Source: Idiomarina xiamenensis 10-D-4 (GTDB lineage Bacteria > Pseudomonadota > Gammaproteobacteria > Enterobacterales > Alteromonadaceae). Taken from it: a stretch of DNA of 38,655 nt. This document shows positions 18,626-27,011 of this stretch, piece after piece (the stretch's first letter is position 1; each line of letters opens with the position of its first letter). The notes beneath the pieces are model-generated. The model did not search any database and was not told the DNA's origin. It saw nothing but the letters and a program-made list of their open reading frames with translations. The stretch covers positions 1 to 38,655 of the forward strand of contig NZ_AMRG01000020.1 of NCBI RefSeq assembly GCF_000299895.1, given 5' to 3'. The position numbers and the translations under genes were made by a program.

Positions 18626-19972
18626 ATGCTGCACACTATAAAATCGATTTTGCTGGTTTGTTTAGGCGCGCTATTGCTAAATGCTTGCGCTCAAACTCCC
18701 GTAAAAACCTACCCGTACAGTGATATTGAAATAAAGTACGCCGTTCGCCATTTTGAGGCTGACGTTACACAGTCAGTTGAGAAGTTTAAAGGGGATTATT
18801 TAACCCGAGAGCAGATTGAAAGCATATCAAAAGAACATTTTATTCAGCTACTGAAAGATAATAACTTACTGGCCGAAGAAGGTGACATCAACGTTGTTGA
18901 TCTGGACATTTTTATCGATTATACACGCCGCTTTGTTGGTGATGGGACGCCATTCCCGGTTGAAAAGATGACGGCGCCAACGGTTGATTTACATGAAGCA
19001 AGCTATTTGGGCGACACCGTCATTCGTAAAAACATTTCGCGTAATCTGCTGCTAGATGATTTGTTTAATGGCTTACTTACTGAAACGGAGGAATTAGAGC
19101 GAACGACGGCTCAGGCCGTGGCAAATAAGCTGCTAGAAAATTTACAAAACCGGAATCAGTACGACCGAAATGCATTTGCGGCTATGACTGCCGGGATGAC
19201 GGATAATGAGAAAAAGCAGAAACGCCAGTATAGCGAAACACCGTTACCCCAAGATCCTTCTTCATACGGCTTAGACTCAGAAAACTATTTGCCTGAAGCT
19301 CTCGTGCAACGTTACTTACAGCGGTTAGCAAATGGAAGCCGCGATGAACGTATTGATCTCTATAAGGAGTTAATCGGAGAGTGGAACAACAGTTCTGCAT
19401 TGTATGAGCAAATCAATGCTACGGTATTAACGGGCTATGAAAGCACAGACTCCGATGTCATCGAGGAAGTCATATGGGCCTCAAAAGCACTGGCTTACTC
19501 AGGACTAGCGCGCTATCGCTCTACCTTGAACACCATCATGAACAGCAATGCCCCAGATAAGCTGAAAGGCTATGTTGAGGATTATCTGGAAACTATGACA
19601 GTTCGCACCGAGCAAGCAAAAACGGTTCACGATGTTTCTACGATGTCCCCCGATTTAGACTGGCAAACCAATCAACTGCGTAACATGTTAAACAGCAGTG
19701 ATAATCAGTTGCGCGTTTCTGCAGTTAAAACTATCTATCGAAACCAGCTATACAGCGATCCTTTATTAGATGAAATCAGCCATATTCTGCGTTCTGAAGC
19801 GGTACTGCCACGCAAACGCTACGCGGCTTTTTCTGATTTCTACGCTTGGAATTGCCGAGTGCTAGGAAGCTCAGGAAAAACCAAATATAAAGCGCTGCTG
19901 ACAGACTTAGCGGAAAACGCATATAGCCATAAAGTTCGTGAGTACGCGGAGGAATTTGCCGACGAATTATAA
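18626..19972 (+). CDS. Uncharacterised lipoprotein (448 residues)
   Basis: No family recognised. The N-terminus has a short basic start, a hydrophobic stretch and the lipobox LLNAC with Cys21 as the lipidated residue; the following Ala-Gln does not contain an inner-membrane retention Asp at +2, so outer-membrane anchoring is likely. The rest is hydrophilic and mostly helical. It includes segments of about 35-40 residues after 280 that resemble weak alpha-helical (HEAT-like) repeats, for example SSDNQLRVSAVKTIYRN. This is my impression only. It stands alone between nth and gloA, with its own candidate promoter and no terminator seen. Confidence 0.8.
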   Translation: MLHTIKSILLVCLGALLLNACAQTPVKTYPYSDIEIKYAVRHFEADVTQSVEKFKGDYLTREQIESISKEHFIQLLKDNNLLAEEGDINVVDLDIFIDYTRRFVGDGTPFPVEKMTAPTVDLHEASYLGDTVIRKNISRNLLLDDLFNGLLTETEELERTTAQAVANKLLENLQNRNQYDRNAFAAMTAGMTDNEKKQKRQYSETPLPQDPSSYGLDSENYLPEALVQRYLQRLANGSRDERIDLYKELIGEWNNSSALYEQINATVLTGYESTDSDVIEEVIWASKALAYSGLARYRSTLNTIMNSNAPDKLKGYVEDYLETMTVRTEQAKTVHDVSTMSPDLDWQTNQLRNMLNSSDNQLRVSAVKTIYRNQLYSDPLLDEISHILRSEAVLPRKRYAAFSDFYAWNCRVLGSSGKTKYKALLTDLAENAYSHKVREYAEEFADEL

Positions 19973-20065
19973 GCTAGCTAGTACCGGCACCCCGTCTAAA
20001 TAGTTGTGGTACTGATTGGGCACTCACCTGTGGTAGCAACGTTTATAGGTGGGTGTCCTTACACC

Positions 20066-20081
20066 CCTTTAAATTTAAAGG
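20066..20081. repeat. Perfect 16-bp AT-rich palindrome before gloA
   Basis: CCTTTAAATTTAAAGG is its own reverse complement and lies 34 bases upstream of the gloA start. It may be an operator or a chance AT palindrome. It does not resemble the NemR box known for E. coli gloA. Confidence 0.45.
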
Positions 20082-20115
20082 ACTGGCGAGCAGTTTTAAA
20101 CATGGGAGAACGAAT

Positions 20116-20499
20116 ATGCGCTTATTACATACGATGCTACGAGTGGGTGATTTACAACGCAGTATTGATTTCTACACGCAACAATTGGGCATGAAATTAT
20201 TACGCCAAGCCGATAACGAGGCCTATGAATATACTTTAGCGTTTGTCGGTTACGGTGATGAGGTCGACCATACCGTGCTTGAATTGACTTACAATTGGGG
20301 CGTTAGCGAATATGAACTCGGCCAAGCTTTCGGTCATATTGCTATCGGTGTCAGCGATATTTACCGCTTATGTGAACAGCTTAAAGCCGCGGGCGCCGAC
20401 GTTTATCGTGAGCCAGGCCCGGTTAAAGGCGGCACCTCGGTGATTGCTTTTGTGCGCGATCCGGACGGCTACGCCATCGAGTTAATTGAGCGCGATTAA
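20116..20499 (+). CDS. gloA: Lactoylglutathione lyase (glyoxalase I)
   Basis: Converts the methylglyoxal-glutathione hemithioacetal to S-lactoylglutathione, detoxifying methylglyoxal in the cytoplasm. The 127-residue protein has the four metal ligands at the E. coli positions: His5, Glu56, His74 and Glu122. [12 protein letters not shown] and [11 protein letters not shown] are typical vicinal-oxygen-chelate sequences. The length suits the short, Ni/Co-activated bacterial type. The start at 20116 is chosen because GGGAG lies just upstream and the family begins [10 protein letters not shown]; an in-frame upstream extension is not conserved. Convergent with motY. Confidence 0.96.
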   Translation: MRLLHTMLRVGDLQRSIDFYTQQLGMKLLRQADNEAYEYTLAFVGYGDEVDHTVLELTYNWGVSEYELGQAFGHIAIGVSDIYRLCEQLKAAGADVYREPGPVKGGTSVIAFVRDPDGYAIELIERD

Positions 20500-20549
20500 G
20501 CCATCACCAGATGTACTCAAATGACGCTAGCAAGCCTTAAGGTTTGGAT

Positions 20550-21440
20550 TTACAACGCCACGTCTAAAGGCTTGCTCAACTGAATCACCACGCGGCGGTT
20601 TTTACGCCGTTCAAGGCTATTGTCATTCGCTGCCACATGACGGCTTTCGCCATGTCCCTCACTACGGATCCGATCAGCATCAATACCCATAGCAATAAAG
20701 AATTCGCGTATTTTTGCCGCACGCTGCTCAGAAAGCTTTTGATTGACCGAGTGTGAGCCATAAGAATCGGTGTAAGCGTCGATAAGCACCAACTGCAAAT
20801 CCTTGTCAGCTTGCAAGTACTGACCGATTTGCGCAAGTTTACGTTTCGAGCCATTAGTCAGTTCATCACCGCCACTCTCGTAATTCAGTACCGAATAGGC
20901 AATATCTTCAAAGCTGAATTTCAGCAGATTATTAACGCAGGACATAAAGGTGTCGTAAGACGCCTTAAAATTAGCTGCCGACAAACCAATAGCGACCTGG
21001 TCACGCTCGTTGTACCAATCTTGATAGAAAAAAGTCGGATAACGCCCTTTTTCTAATTCACTCAGCACTGTCCACGCCAGTTGCTTGGGCAATTCGCTAT
21101 TAAACTGTTTATACAGACGCATATCGCCAATCGCATAACCTTGCTCGCCAGGCCACCAGCGTGGCGCCAACGACTGCACAGCGGCAACGCCATAACTGTC
21201 TGGCAATTGGCGCATATCCATCTGCATTTTCAAATCGAGTTGTTTACCCGCGTCGCTGACAAAGTGAACACGGCCATAACGTGGAATTTGATGCTGTAAC
21301 TCACACTGTAATGGGGAATTTCGGGTCAATTGCCACTGCGAGTTATCGAGTTCAGCGACGTAATGGCGTACGCCTGCCTGCGCGCTAAATGCCACTACAG
21401 CCGATAACGCCAATACACTATAACTCCACCGATTTCGCAT
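20550..21440 (-). CDS. motY: Sodium-type flagellar motor protein MotY (OmpA-like)
   Basis: Periplasmic T-ring component that anchors PomAB-type stators around Na+-driven motors. The 296-residue protein has a signal peptide cleaved near SAQA-G (after residue 22) and a MotY N-terminal domain to about 165. A C-terminal OmpA/peptidoglycan-binding domain spans about 180-290, with YTDSYGSHSVNQKLSEQRA and NDNSLERRKNRRVVI. Total length matches Vibrio MotY (about 293). A general OmpA-family protein is the alternative, but the N-terminal domain and the position beside rnt, as in Vibrio and Pseudomonas, favour MotY. No other flagellar gene is in the window. Confidence 0.85.
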   Translation of the reverse strand: MRNRWSYSVLALSAVVAFSAQAGVRHYVAELDNSQWQLTRNSPLQCELQHQIPRYGRVHFVSDAGKQLDLKMQMDMRQLPDSYGVAAVQSLAPRWWPGEQGYAIGDMRLYKQFNSELPKQLAWTVLSELEKGRYPTFFYQDWYNERDQVAIGLSAANFKASYDTFMSCVNNLLKFSFEDIAYSVLNYESGGDELTNGSKRKLAQIGQYLQADKDLQLVLIDAYTDSYGSHSVNQKLSEQRAAKIREFFIAMGIDADRIRSEGHGESRHVAANDNSLERRKNRRVVIQLSKPLDVAL

Positions 21441-21600
21441 AATACCCCCTACTCAGCCACGCCTAGGTTATCGACTGCATCCGTCAAGGCTTTAGCGGCT
21501 TTTGTCATTTCCTGTGACATTTTCAACAGCGCTAGCGCTGATTATTCATGGTCTTTCTGGCATACTAGCAGTCGACGGATGCTAAATCGAATGGGGTGTT

Positions 21601-22245
21601 ATGAGTGAGTCGTTGCTGAAACAACGTTTTCGTGGTTATTTTCCAGTGGTGATTGACGTTGAAACCGCCGGTTTTAATGCTAAAACTGATGCGTTACTAG
21701 AGATCGCCGCCGTGATCATGGATTTTGACGATAATGGCCAACTACACCCAGTACAAACCTTCCATCATCATGTACAACCTTTTGCAGGCGCCAATATTGA
21801 GCAAGCCGCAATCGAATTTAATGGCATCGATCCTTTTAGCGAGCTGCGCGGCGCGGTCAGTGAAGCCGAAGCGCTAAAAGAACTGTTCAAACCGATTCGC
21901 AAAGCACAAAAAGCCGCCGACTGCCAACGCTCGGTGCTGGTCGGTCATAACGCCCATTTCGACCACAGCTTTTTGATGGCCGCCAGCGAGCGCCAAAACC
22001 TTAAACGCAACCCGTTCCACCCATTTGTCAGCTTCGACACCACCTCGTTAGCCGCGCTCACACTGGGCCAAACCGTATTAGTCAAAGCCTGTAAAGCCGC
22101 TGGCATCGAGTTTGACAGCAAACAGGCACACTCTGCTAAATACGACACCGAACGCACCGCCGAACTATTCTGCTGGATGGTCAACCGCTGGCAACAACTG
22201 GGTGGCTGGCCGTTGGGCCAGCCGTTCGAAGGCCCAACTCTCTGA
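21601..22245 (+). CDS. rnt: Ribonuclease T (DEDDh 3'-5' exonuclease)
   Basis: Trims 3' ends of tRNA, 5S and 23S rRNA and turns over the tRNA CCA end. The 214-residue protein carries the DEDDh set: Asp19 and Glu21 in VIDVETAGF, Asp121 in HNAHFDHSF, and His177 and Asp182 in [24 protein letters not shown] is the family opening. GGGGTGTT precedes the ATG. It is divergent from motY across 160 bases, in which I see no convincing promoter, and convergent with the unknown gene at 22261-23217. Confidence 0.97.
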   Translation: MSESLLKQRFRGYFPVVIDVETAGFNAKTDALLEIAAVIMDFDDNGQLHPVQTFHHHVQPFAGANIEQAAIEFNGIDPFSELRGAVSEAEALKELFKPIRKAQKAADCQRSVLVGHNAHFDHSFLMAASERQNLKRNPFHPFVSFDTTSLAALTLGQTVLVKACKAAGIEFDSKQAHSAKYDTERTAELFCWMVNRWQQLGGWPLGQPFEGPTL

Positions 22246-22260
22246 ACCAGCTAAATTAAC

Positions 22261-23217
22261 TTATTCAGTATCTAAGTCAGTACGCTCAAAGCCACCGCTT
22301 TCGAGTAAGTCCTCTAGTGCGATAAGCTGGGAGTCTAAGCTCTGCCGGTGGTCGACCGAAAGTTGAAGGTTTTGCTTCAGTAGTTGCAGCTGCGCTATAC
22401 GGGTTTGGATACGGTATTGGCGTAGCGTGTTCAATTTCGAATCTACTTTAGCATTTCCTGTCGAGGCAATAGTTAAACGGTTATAATCGGCTTCGTATTC
22501 TATAGCCATCATTGAGTCTGAGAATAACTTTTCTGAAAAATTTGAGTCTATTATAAAATCACCTTTCTCTACCAACCGATTAAACAGATTCACATTGGCC
22601 TGTTGAAAAACCGCTTGCAATAACTCCTCTGTCTGCTCAGGACCATATCCAGCAGCATCTATTAGCAACTCAGCAGCAACGACATCTTGGAGCTTGGCAA
22701 GCTGACGAGTCCACATAGAGTTTGCTTCTATATAAGCCCCCATTTTGATAAAAGATTGAATTTGTTCGGTGGTGATATCATCGTCTAACACTAGCGCAAC
22801 ATATAACGGTGTATAATGAGAGGACTGAGCCCCTTGTCGCATCGGCGTGTTAACGTCTAATGTACCATTCTCGATCAAGGCTAATAGAACTGCCGATATA
22901 TCAATCTCGTCACGACTCGCAGATTTTGCCAATCGCGTTAATATTTCTTGGTAAGTGAGTGATTCATAAATATTTAGATTCGCAACCTGTTGACTGTTTG
23001 ATGCGTCTACAGAACCATCCGTGATGGTTTTCGTTACAACGATAGACTGTTGTTGTACAAGCTTCTTATCAGTTTCAGATAACTGTTGAACTTTTTTATC
23101 CACGGTTTTAACAGCCCATACTGAGTCGTCAACTCTAAGCGGAAAAAAAATTTTCAAAAAGCTAAAACCACCAATCAGCAAACCTGTTATTAATAGAAAT
23201 TTATTGCTGGATTTCAT
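22261..23217 (-). CDS. Unknown membrane-anchored protein, possibly ankyrin-like
   Basis: A 318-residue protein not assigned to a known function. Residues 7-25 form a single membrane anchor; the rest is hydrophilic and probably extracytoplasmic. Residues about 105-200 have spaced segments such as NGTLDVNTPM, YTPLYVALVL and IKMGAYIEANS that look like degenerate ankyrin repeats, and the C-terminal 70 residues are coiled-coil-like (QTRIAQLQLLKQNLQLS). The start overlaps the stop of the upstream gene by ATGA, so the two are coupled. Parts are strongly AT-rich: 22501-22560 has 16 G+C in 60, against about half in the flanking genes, which may mean transfer. Confidence 0.75.
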   Translation of the reverse strand: MKSSNKFLLITGLLIGGFSFLKIFFPLRVDDSVWAVKTVDKKVQQLSETDKKLVQQQSIVVTKTITDGSVDASNSQQVANLNIYESLTYQEILTRLAKSASRDEIDISAVLLALIENGTLDVNTPMRQGAQSSHYTPLYVALVLDDDITTEQIQSFIKMGAYIEANSMWTRQLAKLQDVVAAELLIDAAGYGPEQTEELLQAVFQQANVNLFNRLVEKGDFIIDSNFSEKLFSDSMMAIEYEADYNRLTIASTGNAKVDSKLNTLRQYRIQTRIAQLQLLKQNLQLSVDHRQSLDSQLIALEDLLESGGFERTDLDTE

Positions 23218-23525
23218 CGTGGAGAATAGTCCCCTGAAATTTTATAAGCTCCCCAAACTGGATAGTCTTCAACTAAAATGTGAGCAGATCGGCTGCTTAT
23301 TTGAGAGCTACTACGAAATAAAAAACTGGATCTATTATAGTTTTCAGGAGCACTACTATTTTCAATCTGAATATACCATTCAGCCATCGCTATATCAGGC
23401 ATGTGCTTTGCCAAACCATCCCAACCAATATACATATCCAGATCAACATAGACGGTTTCATAAGAATTTGAATCTGCATTAGCAAAGCCGATAAAAGCTA
23501 ATAGAATCGCTGAAATCTTTTTCAT
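23214..23525 (-). CDS. Small secreted protein of unknown function
   Basis: About 103 residues, beginning MKKISAILLAFIGFANA, a clear signal peptide with cleavage near residue 17. The mature part of about 86 residues has no recognised domain and no cysteine; it contains YETVYVDLDMYIGWDG and MAEWYIQIENSS. The start at 23525 is preferred to a GTG nine bases upstream because AGGTGGG lies at the right distance from the ATG and overlaps the GTG. Its TGA overlaps the ATG of the next gene (ATGA), so both form an operon in an AT-rich patch. Confidence 0.7.
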   Translation of the reverse strand: MKKISAILLAFIGFANADSNSYETVYVDLDMYIGWDGLAKHMPDIAMAEWYIQIENSSAPENYNRSSFLFRSSSQISSRSAHILVEDYPVWGAYKISGDYSPR

Positions 23526-23601
23526 TATACCCACCTATAAAAATAACACCTATCCCTTAAGAAATTAACACTCCCTCCTAAAAAAGCAATTTAATAAAAA
23601 T

Positions 23602-23626
23602 AAACACCTATTAAGTAATAGTGTTT
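23602..23626 (-). terminator. Possible AT-rich terminator before the 23.5-kb gene pair
   Basis: AAACA-C-CTATTA (23602-23613) pairs with TAATAGTGTTT (23616-23626), with one bulged C. On the minus strand it is followed by a T-rich stretch (TATTTTTATT), suiting the end of the gene at 23659-24330. The surrounding 60 bases (23581-23640) contain only about 10 G+C. Confidence 0.4.
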
Positions 23627-23658
23627 TTATCTAATATTGAGAGCGAATAGTACGAATA

Positions 23659-24330
23659 TCAGAATGCATTCACACTCAGTTCGACCTGAATGTGCTGCTG
23701 ATTTCCTATCAGGCTTAGCGTTAAGGTGACTGCTGGCGCCTTAGCGATGGTTTCGTTATCGCCGTGAGTCAGGCATAAGCTGAATTGTCGTTTAAGTGAC
23801 TCAGACGGCCAGTTAATGACCACTGGCGGTACATCTTGCCGTGCTGCCAACGGGCTTATCGCACGAACACGATAGGCTGCCATAGCACCGCTTTCCTGCA
23901 AACGCTGTTGCTGCTCTCGGAATAGACGATTAATTTGCCTTTGCCAGCGTTGCTCAAGTTGCTGTAGGCGCTGCGCTTGCGACTGAGTTGATAGCGTCGG
24001 CGACGCGTTTACTTGGAAAAGCAAGGGGTCCTGCTTTGGGCAATTGTACTCGGAGTTCAGTAACAGGTTTTTCGGAATCGCTGCCAAGGTTCGTTGAAAG
24101 GCCAGACTTTGATCGACTTGGTACCAAACGCTTAAGCCATCCTCGCTAACCGCGTTACGCATAGCGACACCGGCCGTGCTTGTCTCTACAGTCGCAAGCA
24201 ACGGCTGACTAACGGCAAACTGGATAGTCGCCTGAATCGCTAATAGCGTGCTCAGCACTAGCAATATACAAGCTGCACGACACCGATCATAAACAACACC
24301 AGCACAGCGACTATTTGTACGTCCCCACAT
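23659..24330 (-). CDS. Unknown membrane-anchored protein (223 residues)
   Basis: No family recognised. With the start at 24330, chosen because GGAGG lies seven bases upstream, the protein has a basic N-terminus, one hydrophobic segment (about residues 19-42) and an extracytoplasmic part. That part includes a Gln/Arg-rich helix near 110-145 (LQQLEQRWQRQINRLFREQQ) and two widely spaced cysteines. The C-terminal part, with VTLTLSLIGNQQHIQVELSV, is predicted beta-rich. The pattern recalls TonB-type proteins with a C-terminal domain (anchor, Gln-rich helix, terminal strands), but no TonB motif is evident. It is divergent from the Fur-box promoter and the 72-residue gene. Confidence 0.65.
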   Translation of the reverse strand: MWGRTNSRCAGVVYDRCRAACILLVLSTLLAIQATIQFAVSQPLLATVETSTAGVAMRNAVSEDGLSVWYQVDQSLAFQRTLAAIPKNLLLNSEYNCPKQDPLLFQVNASPTLSTQSQAQRLQQLEQRWQRQINRLFREQQQRLQESGAMAAYRVRAISPLAARQDVPPVVINWPSESLKRQFSLCLTHGDNETIAKAPAVTLTLSLIGNQQHIQVELSVNAF

Positions 24331-24495
24331 CGCGGCCCTCCGTGCTACGACTGTCAAACGTCTATGAGTCTGGCGTTTATTTTTCCGGCGAAGTCAAAAA
24401 AGTGCTAGAACGCGCAATAGAGCATAAATATCAGACAGTTCTGACGATAAACGCTTTAGCGCTTTGGAGGATGGAAAGACGCGTCAAAAAATCAT

Positions 24496-24525
24496 TTGAC
24501 AATAATTCTCATTTGCAACTAATAT
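24496..24525 (+). promoter_or_regulatory. Promoter overlapped by a Fur-box-like sequence
   Basis: TTGACA (24496-24501) and TAATAT (24520-24525), 18 bases apart, frame a candidate promoter. Overlapping it, GACAATAATTCTCATTTGC (24498-24516) matches the 19-base Fur consensus at 13 positions; on the other strand it reads AAATGAGAATTATTG, a form common in iron-repressed promoters. The downstream gene starts 60 bases later. Iron control is inferred. Confidence 0.55.
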
Positions 24526-24584
24526 CTGACTAAACTACTCAGGTATAGTGATGGGTTGAGTTAACGCCAAGGAGGCGAAAGCGC

Positions 24585-24803
24585 ATGGTGCAACAACTGA
24601 TTTGGGCAATACTACTGCTGTTTAGCGGTTTTGTGATGGGTCATTTATATGGCTCTCATCAACATTCAGTCGAGACTCCGTCGGTTGCCAACCAGCAACA
24701 CTTAACCATTGAGTGGCCGCAGGATGACCATTGCCGTGCAACGACAGCTAGCGCGCAAACATCTTGCCGATTGGCCTTATTAAACAGTGCTACGCAGCAA
24801 TAA
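24585..24803 (+). CDS. Small membrane-anchored ORF (72 residues), possibly iron-regulated
   Basis: Residues 4-20 (QLIWAILLLFSGFVMGH) form one hydrophobic anchor, followed by a His-containing stretch (HLYGSHQHS) and a short tail with two cysteines (Cys50 and Cys61). GGAGG at 24571-24575 is a strong ribosome site nine bases before the ATG, which is the main reason to believe the gene. A Fur-box-like promoter precedes it. I know no family for it; metal binding by the histidines is speculation. Confidence 0.55.
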   Translation: MVQQLIWAILLLFSGFVMGHLYGSHQHSVETPSVANQQHLTIEWPQDDHCRATTASAQTSCRLALLNSATQQ

Positions 24804-24843
24804 GCCGCGGTAGTTGACACAACCACCAACTCCCTATGGTACT

Positions 24844-24908
24844 CCCCGCGTAAGCTCAACACATTATCCAATACCCTCCTGCGCGGATAATGTCAGGCTT
24901 ACGCGGGG
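24844..24908. repeat. Long two-part hairpin between the 72-residue ORF and ybeD
   Basis: CCCCGCGTAAGC (24844-24855) pairs with GCTTACGCGGGG (24897-24908). Inside, after a small asymmetric internal loop, ACATTATCC (24861-24869) pairs with GGATAATGT (24885-24893) around a 15-base loop. All 21 pairs are Watson-Crick. No T run follows. It could be a REP-like or MITE-like repeat, or an end-of-transcript structure. Confidence 0.7.
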
Positions 24909-24932
24909 TTCTACCCTTGCCACCCTCGCTCA

Positions 24933-24941
24933 TGCTATAAT
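24933..24941 (+). promoter_or_regulatory. Extended -10 promoter of the ybeD-lipB-lipA operon
   Basis: TGC followed by perfect TATAAT (24936-24941) forms an extended -10 element; no good -35 box is placed 17 bases upstream, as is usual for this class. The predicted start is about 38 bases before the ybeD ATG. Confidence 0.65.
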
Positions 24942-24985
24942 GAACTTTCTCTTTGTCGTTTTGGCGTCGTTTTTTGGAGTGGCCT

Positions 24986-25252
24986 ATGCAACCGACACGA
25001 TTTGACCAGTTGGTCGACTTTCCCAGCAACTTCACCTTTAAAATTATGGGTGTTGCCAGCGATGATTTGCCTGATCAAATCATCGAAGTGTTGCAACAAC
25101 ATGCACCGGGCGACTATGCACCATCGGTCAAGCCTAGCAGTAAAGGCAACTATCATTCGGTGTCAGTCGTAGTAACGGTCGAAAGCCAGCAGCATATCGA
25201 GACCCTGTATCGCTCATTAGCAGCTATAGAAGACGTACGCTACGTGCTTTAA
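24986..25252 (+). CDS. ybeD: YbeD/DUF493 family protein
   Basis: An 88-residue cytoplasmic protein of the DUF493 (YbeD) family, a small ACT-like alpha/beta fold of unknown role. It opens with FDQLVDFPSNFTFKIMGV, typical of the family. The end, YRSLAAIEDVRYVL, matches the usual C-terminus ending in V-x-x-V-L. The length is nearly that of E. coli YbeD (87). The ATG at 24986 is chosen because GGAG lies just upstream. It stands immediately before lipB, as in E. coli, so a link to lipoylation is often suggested but not shown. Confidence 0.93.
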   Translation: MQPTRFDQLVDFPSNFTFKIMGVASDDLPDQIIEVLQQHAPGDYAPSVKPSSKGNYHSVSVVVTVESQQHIETLYRSLAAIEDVRYVL

Positions 25253-25298
25253 CCCTACCACCAGCAGGTGGTTGCAACCGTCTTAGCAGGTTATACTC

Positions 25299-26000
25299 AT
25301 GCCCATGAACGAGAGCAATGTCAACGCCATTCATAACAGTCAACGCCTTGTGGTTCGCCACTTAGGTCGCTGTGGCTATGAGCCTGTTTGGCACGCGATG
25401 CAAGATTATACGGATAACCGTGACGCCGATGCCGACGACGAACTCTGGATCGTTGAGCACGAGCCGGTCTTCACCCAAGGTCAGGCGGGTAAGGCAGAAC
25501 ACCTATTGATGCCCGGTGATATTCCGGTGGTACAAGTTGATCGCGGTGGCCAAGTGACTTACCACGGCCCTGGTCAGCTGGTGGTCTATTTTTTACTCGA
25601 TATTCGTCGGCGCAAGTTAGGTGTCCGACAATTGGTTAATCACATCGAAGACACCATTATTACCATGATGGCTGAGCACGATGTGGTGGCCAACGCCCGC
25701 ACAGACGCCCCTGGGGTCTATGTCGAGGGGCGTAAACTCTGTTCTTTAGGATTACGTATTAGGCGTGGCTGTTCGTTTCACGGCCTGGCGCTTAACGTGA
25801 ATATGGATTTAGAGCCCTTCCAGCGTATTAATCCTTGTGGTTATGCCGGTATGGAAATGGTTCAGACTGCCGCTATCGGTGGTCCGCAGTCGCTCGCAGA
25901 CGCTGCCGAGCACGTCATTCGTATTTTTGCCGATCGCTTAGAATATAGCGATTGCATTCAGCAAACGGGATTAGCAAACGCTTATGTCAAAGCCAGTTAA
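25299..26000 (+). CDS. lipB: Octanoyltransferase (lipoate-protein ligase B)
   Basis: Transfers the octanoyl group from acyl-carrier protein to lipoyl domains of the 2-oxoacid dehydrogenases and the glycine cleavage H protein. The 233-residue protein has [17 protein letters not shown] (81-97), the conserved substrate loop. The catalytic pair is Lys146 ([10 protein letters not shown]) and Cys180 (INPCGYAGM). The product is about 20 residues longer than E. coli LipB at the N-terminus, and ATG at 25305 is an equally possible start. The last 17 bases overlap lipA. Confidence 0.96.
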   Translation: MPMNESNVNAIHNSQRLVVRHLGRCGYEPVWHAMQDYTDNRDADADDELWIVEHEPVFTQGQAGKAEHLLMPGDIPVVQVDRGGQVTYHGPGQLVVYFLLDIRRRKLGVRQLVNHIEDTIITMMAEHDVVANARTDAPGVYVEGRKLCSLGLRIRRGCSFHGLALNVNMDLEPFQRINPCGYAGMEMVQTAAIGGPQSLADAAEHVIRIFADRLEYSDCIQQTGLANAYVKAS

Positions 26001-26949
26001 AATCGAACCCGGCGTTAAGTTACGCGACGCCGACAAAATGGCCCTGATTCCGGTCAAAATTGTACCGACAGAGCGTGACCAAATGCTTCGCAAGCCTGAA
26101 TGGCTAAAAGTAAAATTGCCGTCGTCAACACAACGTATTGACGAAATCAAACAAGCAATGCGTAAGCATGGCTTGCACTCGGTATGCGAAGAAGCCTCAT
26201 GTCCAAATCTGCCAGAGTGCTTCAATCACGGCACTGCCACCTTTATGATTTTGGGTGATATTTGTACCCGCCGTTGCCCTTTCTGTGATGTCGCACACGG
26301 CCGACCACTACCACCTGACGCCGATGAGGCGGTCAAGCTCGGTGAGACTATCCGTGATATGAAGGTCAAATACGTGGTGATCACCTCGGTTGACCGCGAT
26401 GACTTACGCGATGGTGGCGCGCAACATTTTGCCGACTGTATTCGCGAGATCCGCCGTTACAGCCCGGGCATTCAAGTCGAGGTGTTAGTACCGGACTTTC
26501 GTGGTCGCATGCAAGTCGCGTTAGATATTCTGCAGGATGAAGCACCTGATGTATTTAACCATAACTTAGAAACCGTACCGCGCATGTACAAAGCGGCACG
26601 CCCTGGAGCTAACTATCAGTGGTCACTGGATTTGTTGAAAAACTACAAAGCCGCGCGACCAGATGTGCGCACTAAATCCGGCTTAATGGTCGGTCTGGGT
26701 GAAACCAACGAAGAAATCTTAGCGGTGATGCGCGACCTCCGCGCCCATGATGTCGATATGTTGACCATTGGTCAGTATTTAGCGCCAAGTCGCCACCATA
26801 TTCCGGTCGCCCGTTATGTCACTCCAGACGAGTTTGAGGCGTTCCGCGTTGCCGGTGTCGAGATGGGCTTTAGCCATATTGCTAGCGGCCCCTTGGTACG
26901 CTCGTCTTACCATGCCGATCTGCAAGCCGCTGGCGAAAAGGTTAGCTAA
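25984..26949 (+). CDS. lipA: Lipoyl synthase (radical SAM)
   Basis: Inserts two sulfur atoms into protein-bound octanoyl groups to make lipoate. The 321-residue protein, the same length as in E. coli, has the auxiliary cluster cysteines Cys68, Cys73 and Cys79 ([12 protein letters not shown]). The radical-SAM CxxxCxxC is Cys94, Cys98 and Cys101 (CTRRCPFC), and the RSSYHA motif near the C-terminus supplies the serine ligand. The start lies inside the lipB end, so the two are translationally linked. Together with LipB it completes endogenous lipoate synthesis. Confidence 0.98.
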   Translation: MSKPVKIEPGVKLRDADKMALIPVKIVPTERDQMLRKPEWLKVKLPSSTQRIDEIKQAMRKHGLHSVCEEASCPNLPECFNHGTATFMILGDICTRRCPFCDVAHGRPLPPDADEAVKLGETIRDMKVKYVVITSVDRDDLRDGGAQHFADCIREIRRYSPGIQVEVLVPDFRGRMQVALDILQDEAPDVFNHNLETVPRMYKAARPGANYQWSLDLLKNYKAARPDVRTKSGLMVGLGETNEEILAVMRDLRAHDVDMLTIGQYLAPSRHHIPVARYVTPDEFEAFRVAGVEMGFSHIASGPLVRSSYHADLQAAGEKVS

Positions 26950-27011
26950 TTCATATCGGTTAGGTATGGGTTAACAACCCAATCAGCAACAATTCAGCAA
27001 AGGTGTCAGTC

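Noticed and set aside
23204-23482. 92-codon plus-strand frame in the AT-rich patch
   Set aside because: It lies opposite the signal-peptide protein, has no ribosome site, and the minus-strand gene has signal peptide, ribosome site and ATGA coupling.
24315-24533. 72-codon plus-strand frame over the Fur-box region
   Set aside because: It starts with a weak codon, has no ribosome site, and crosses the candidate promoter and Fur box.
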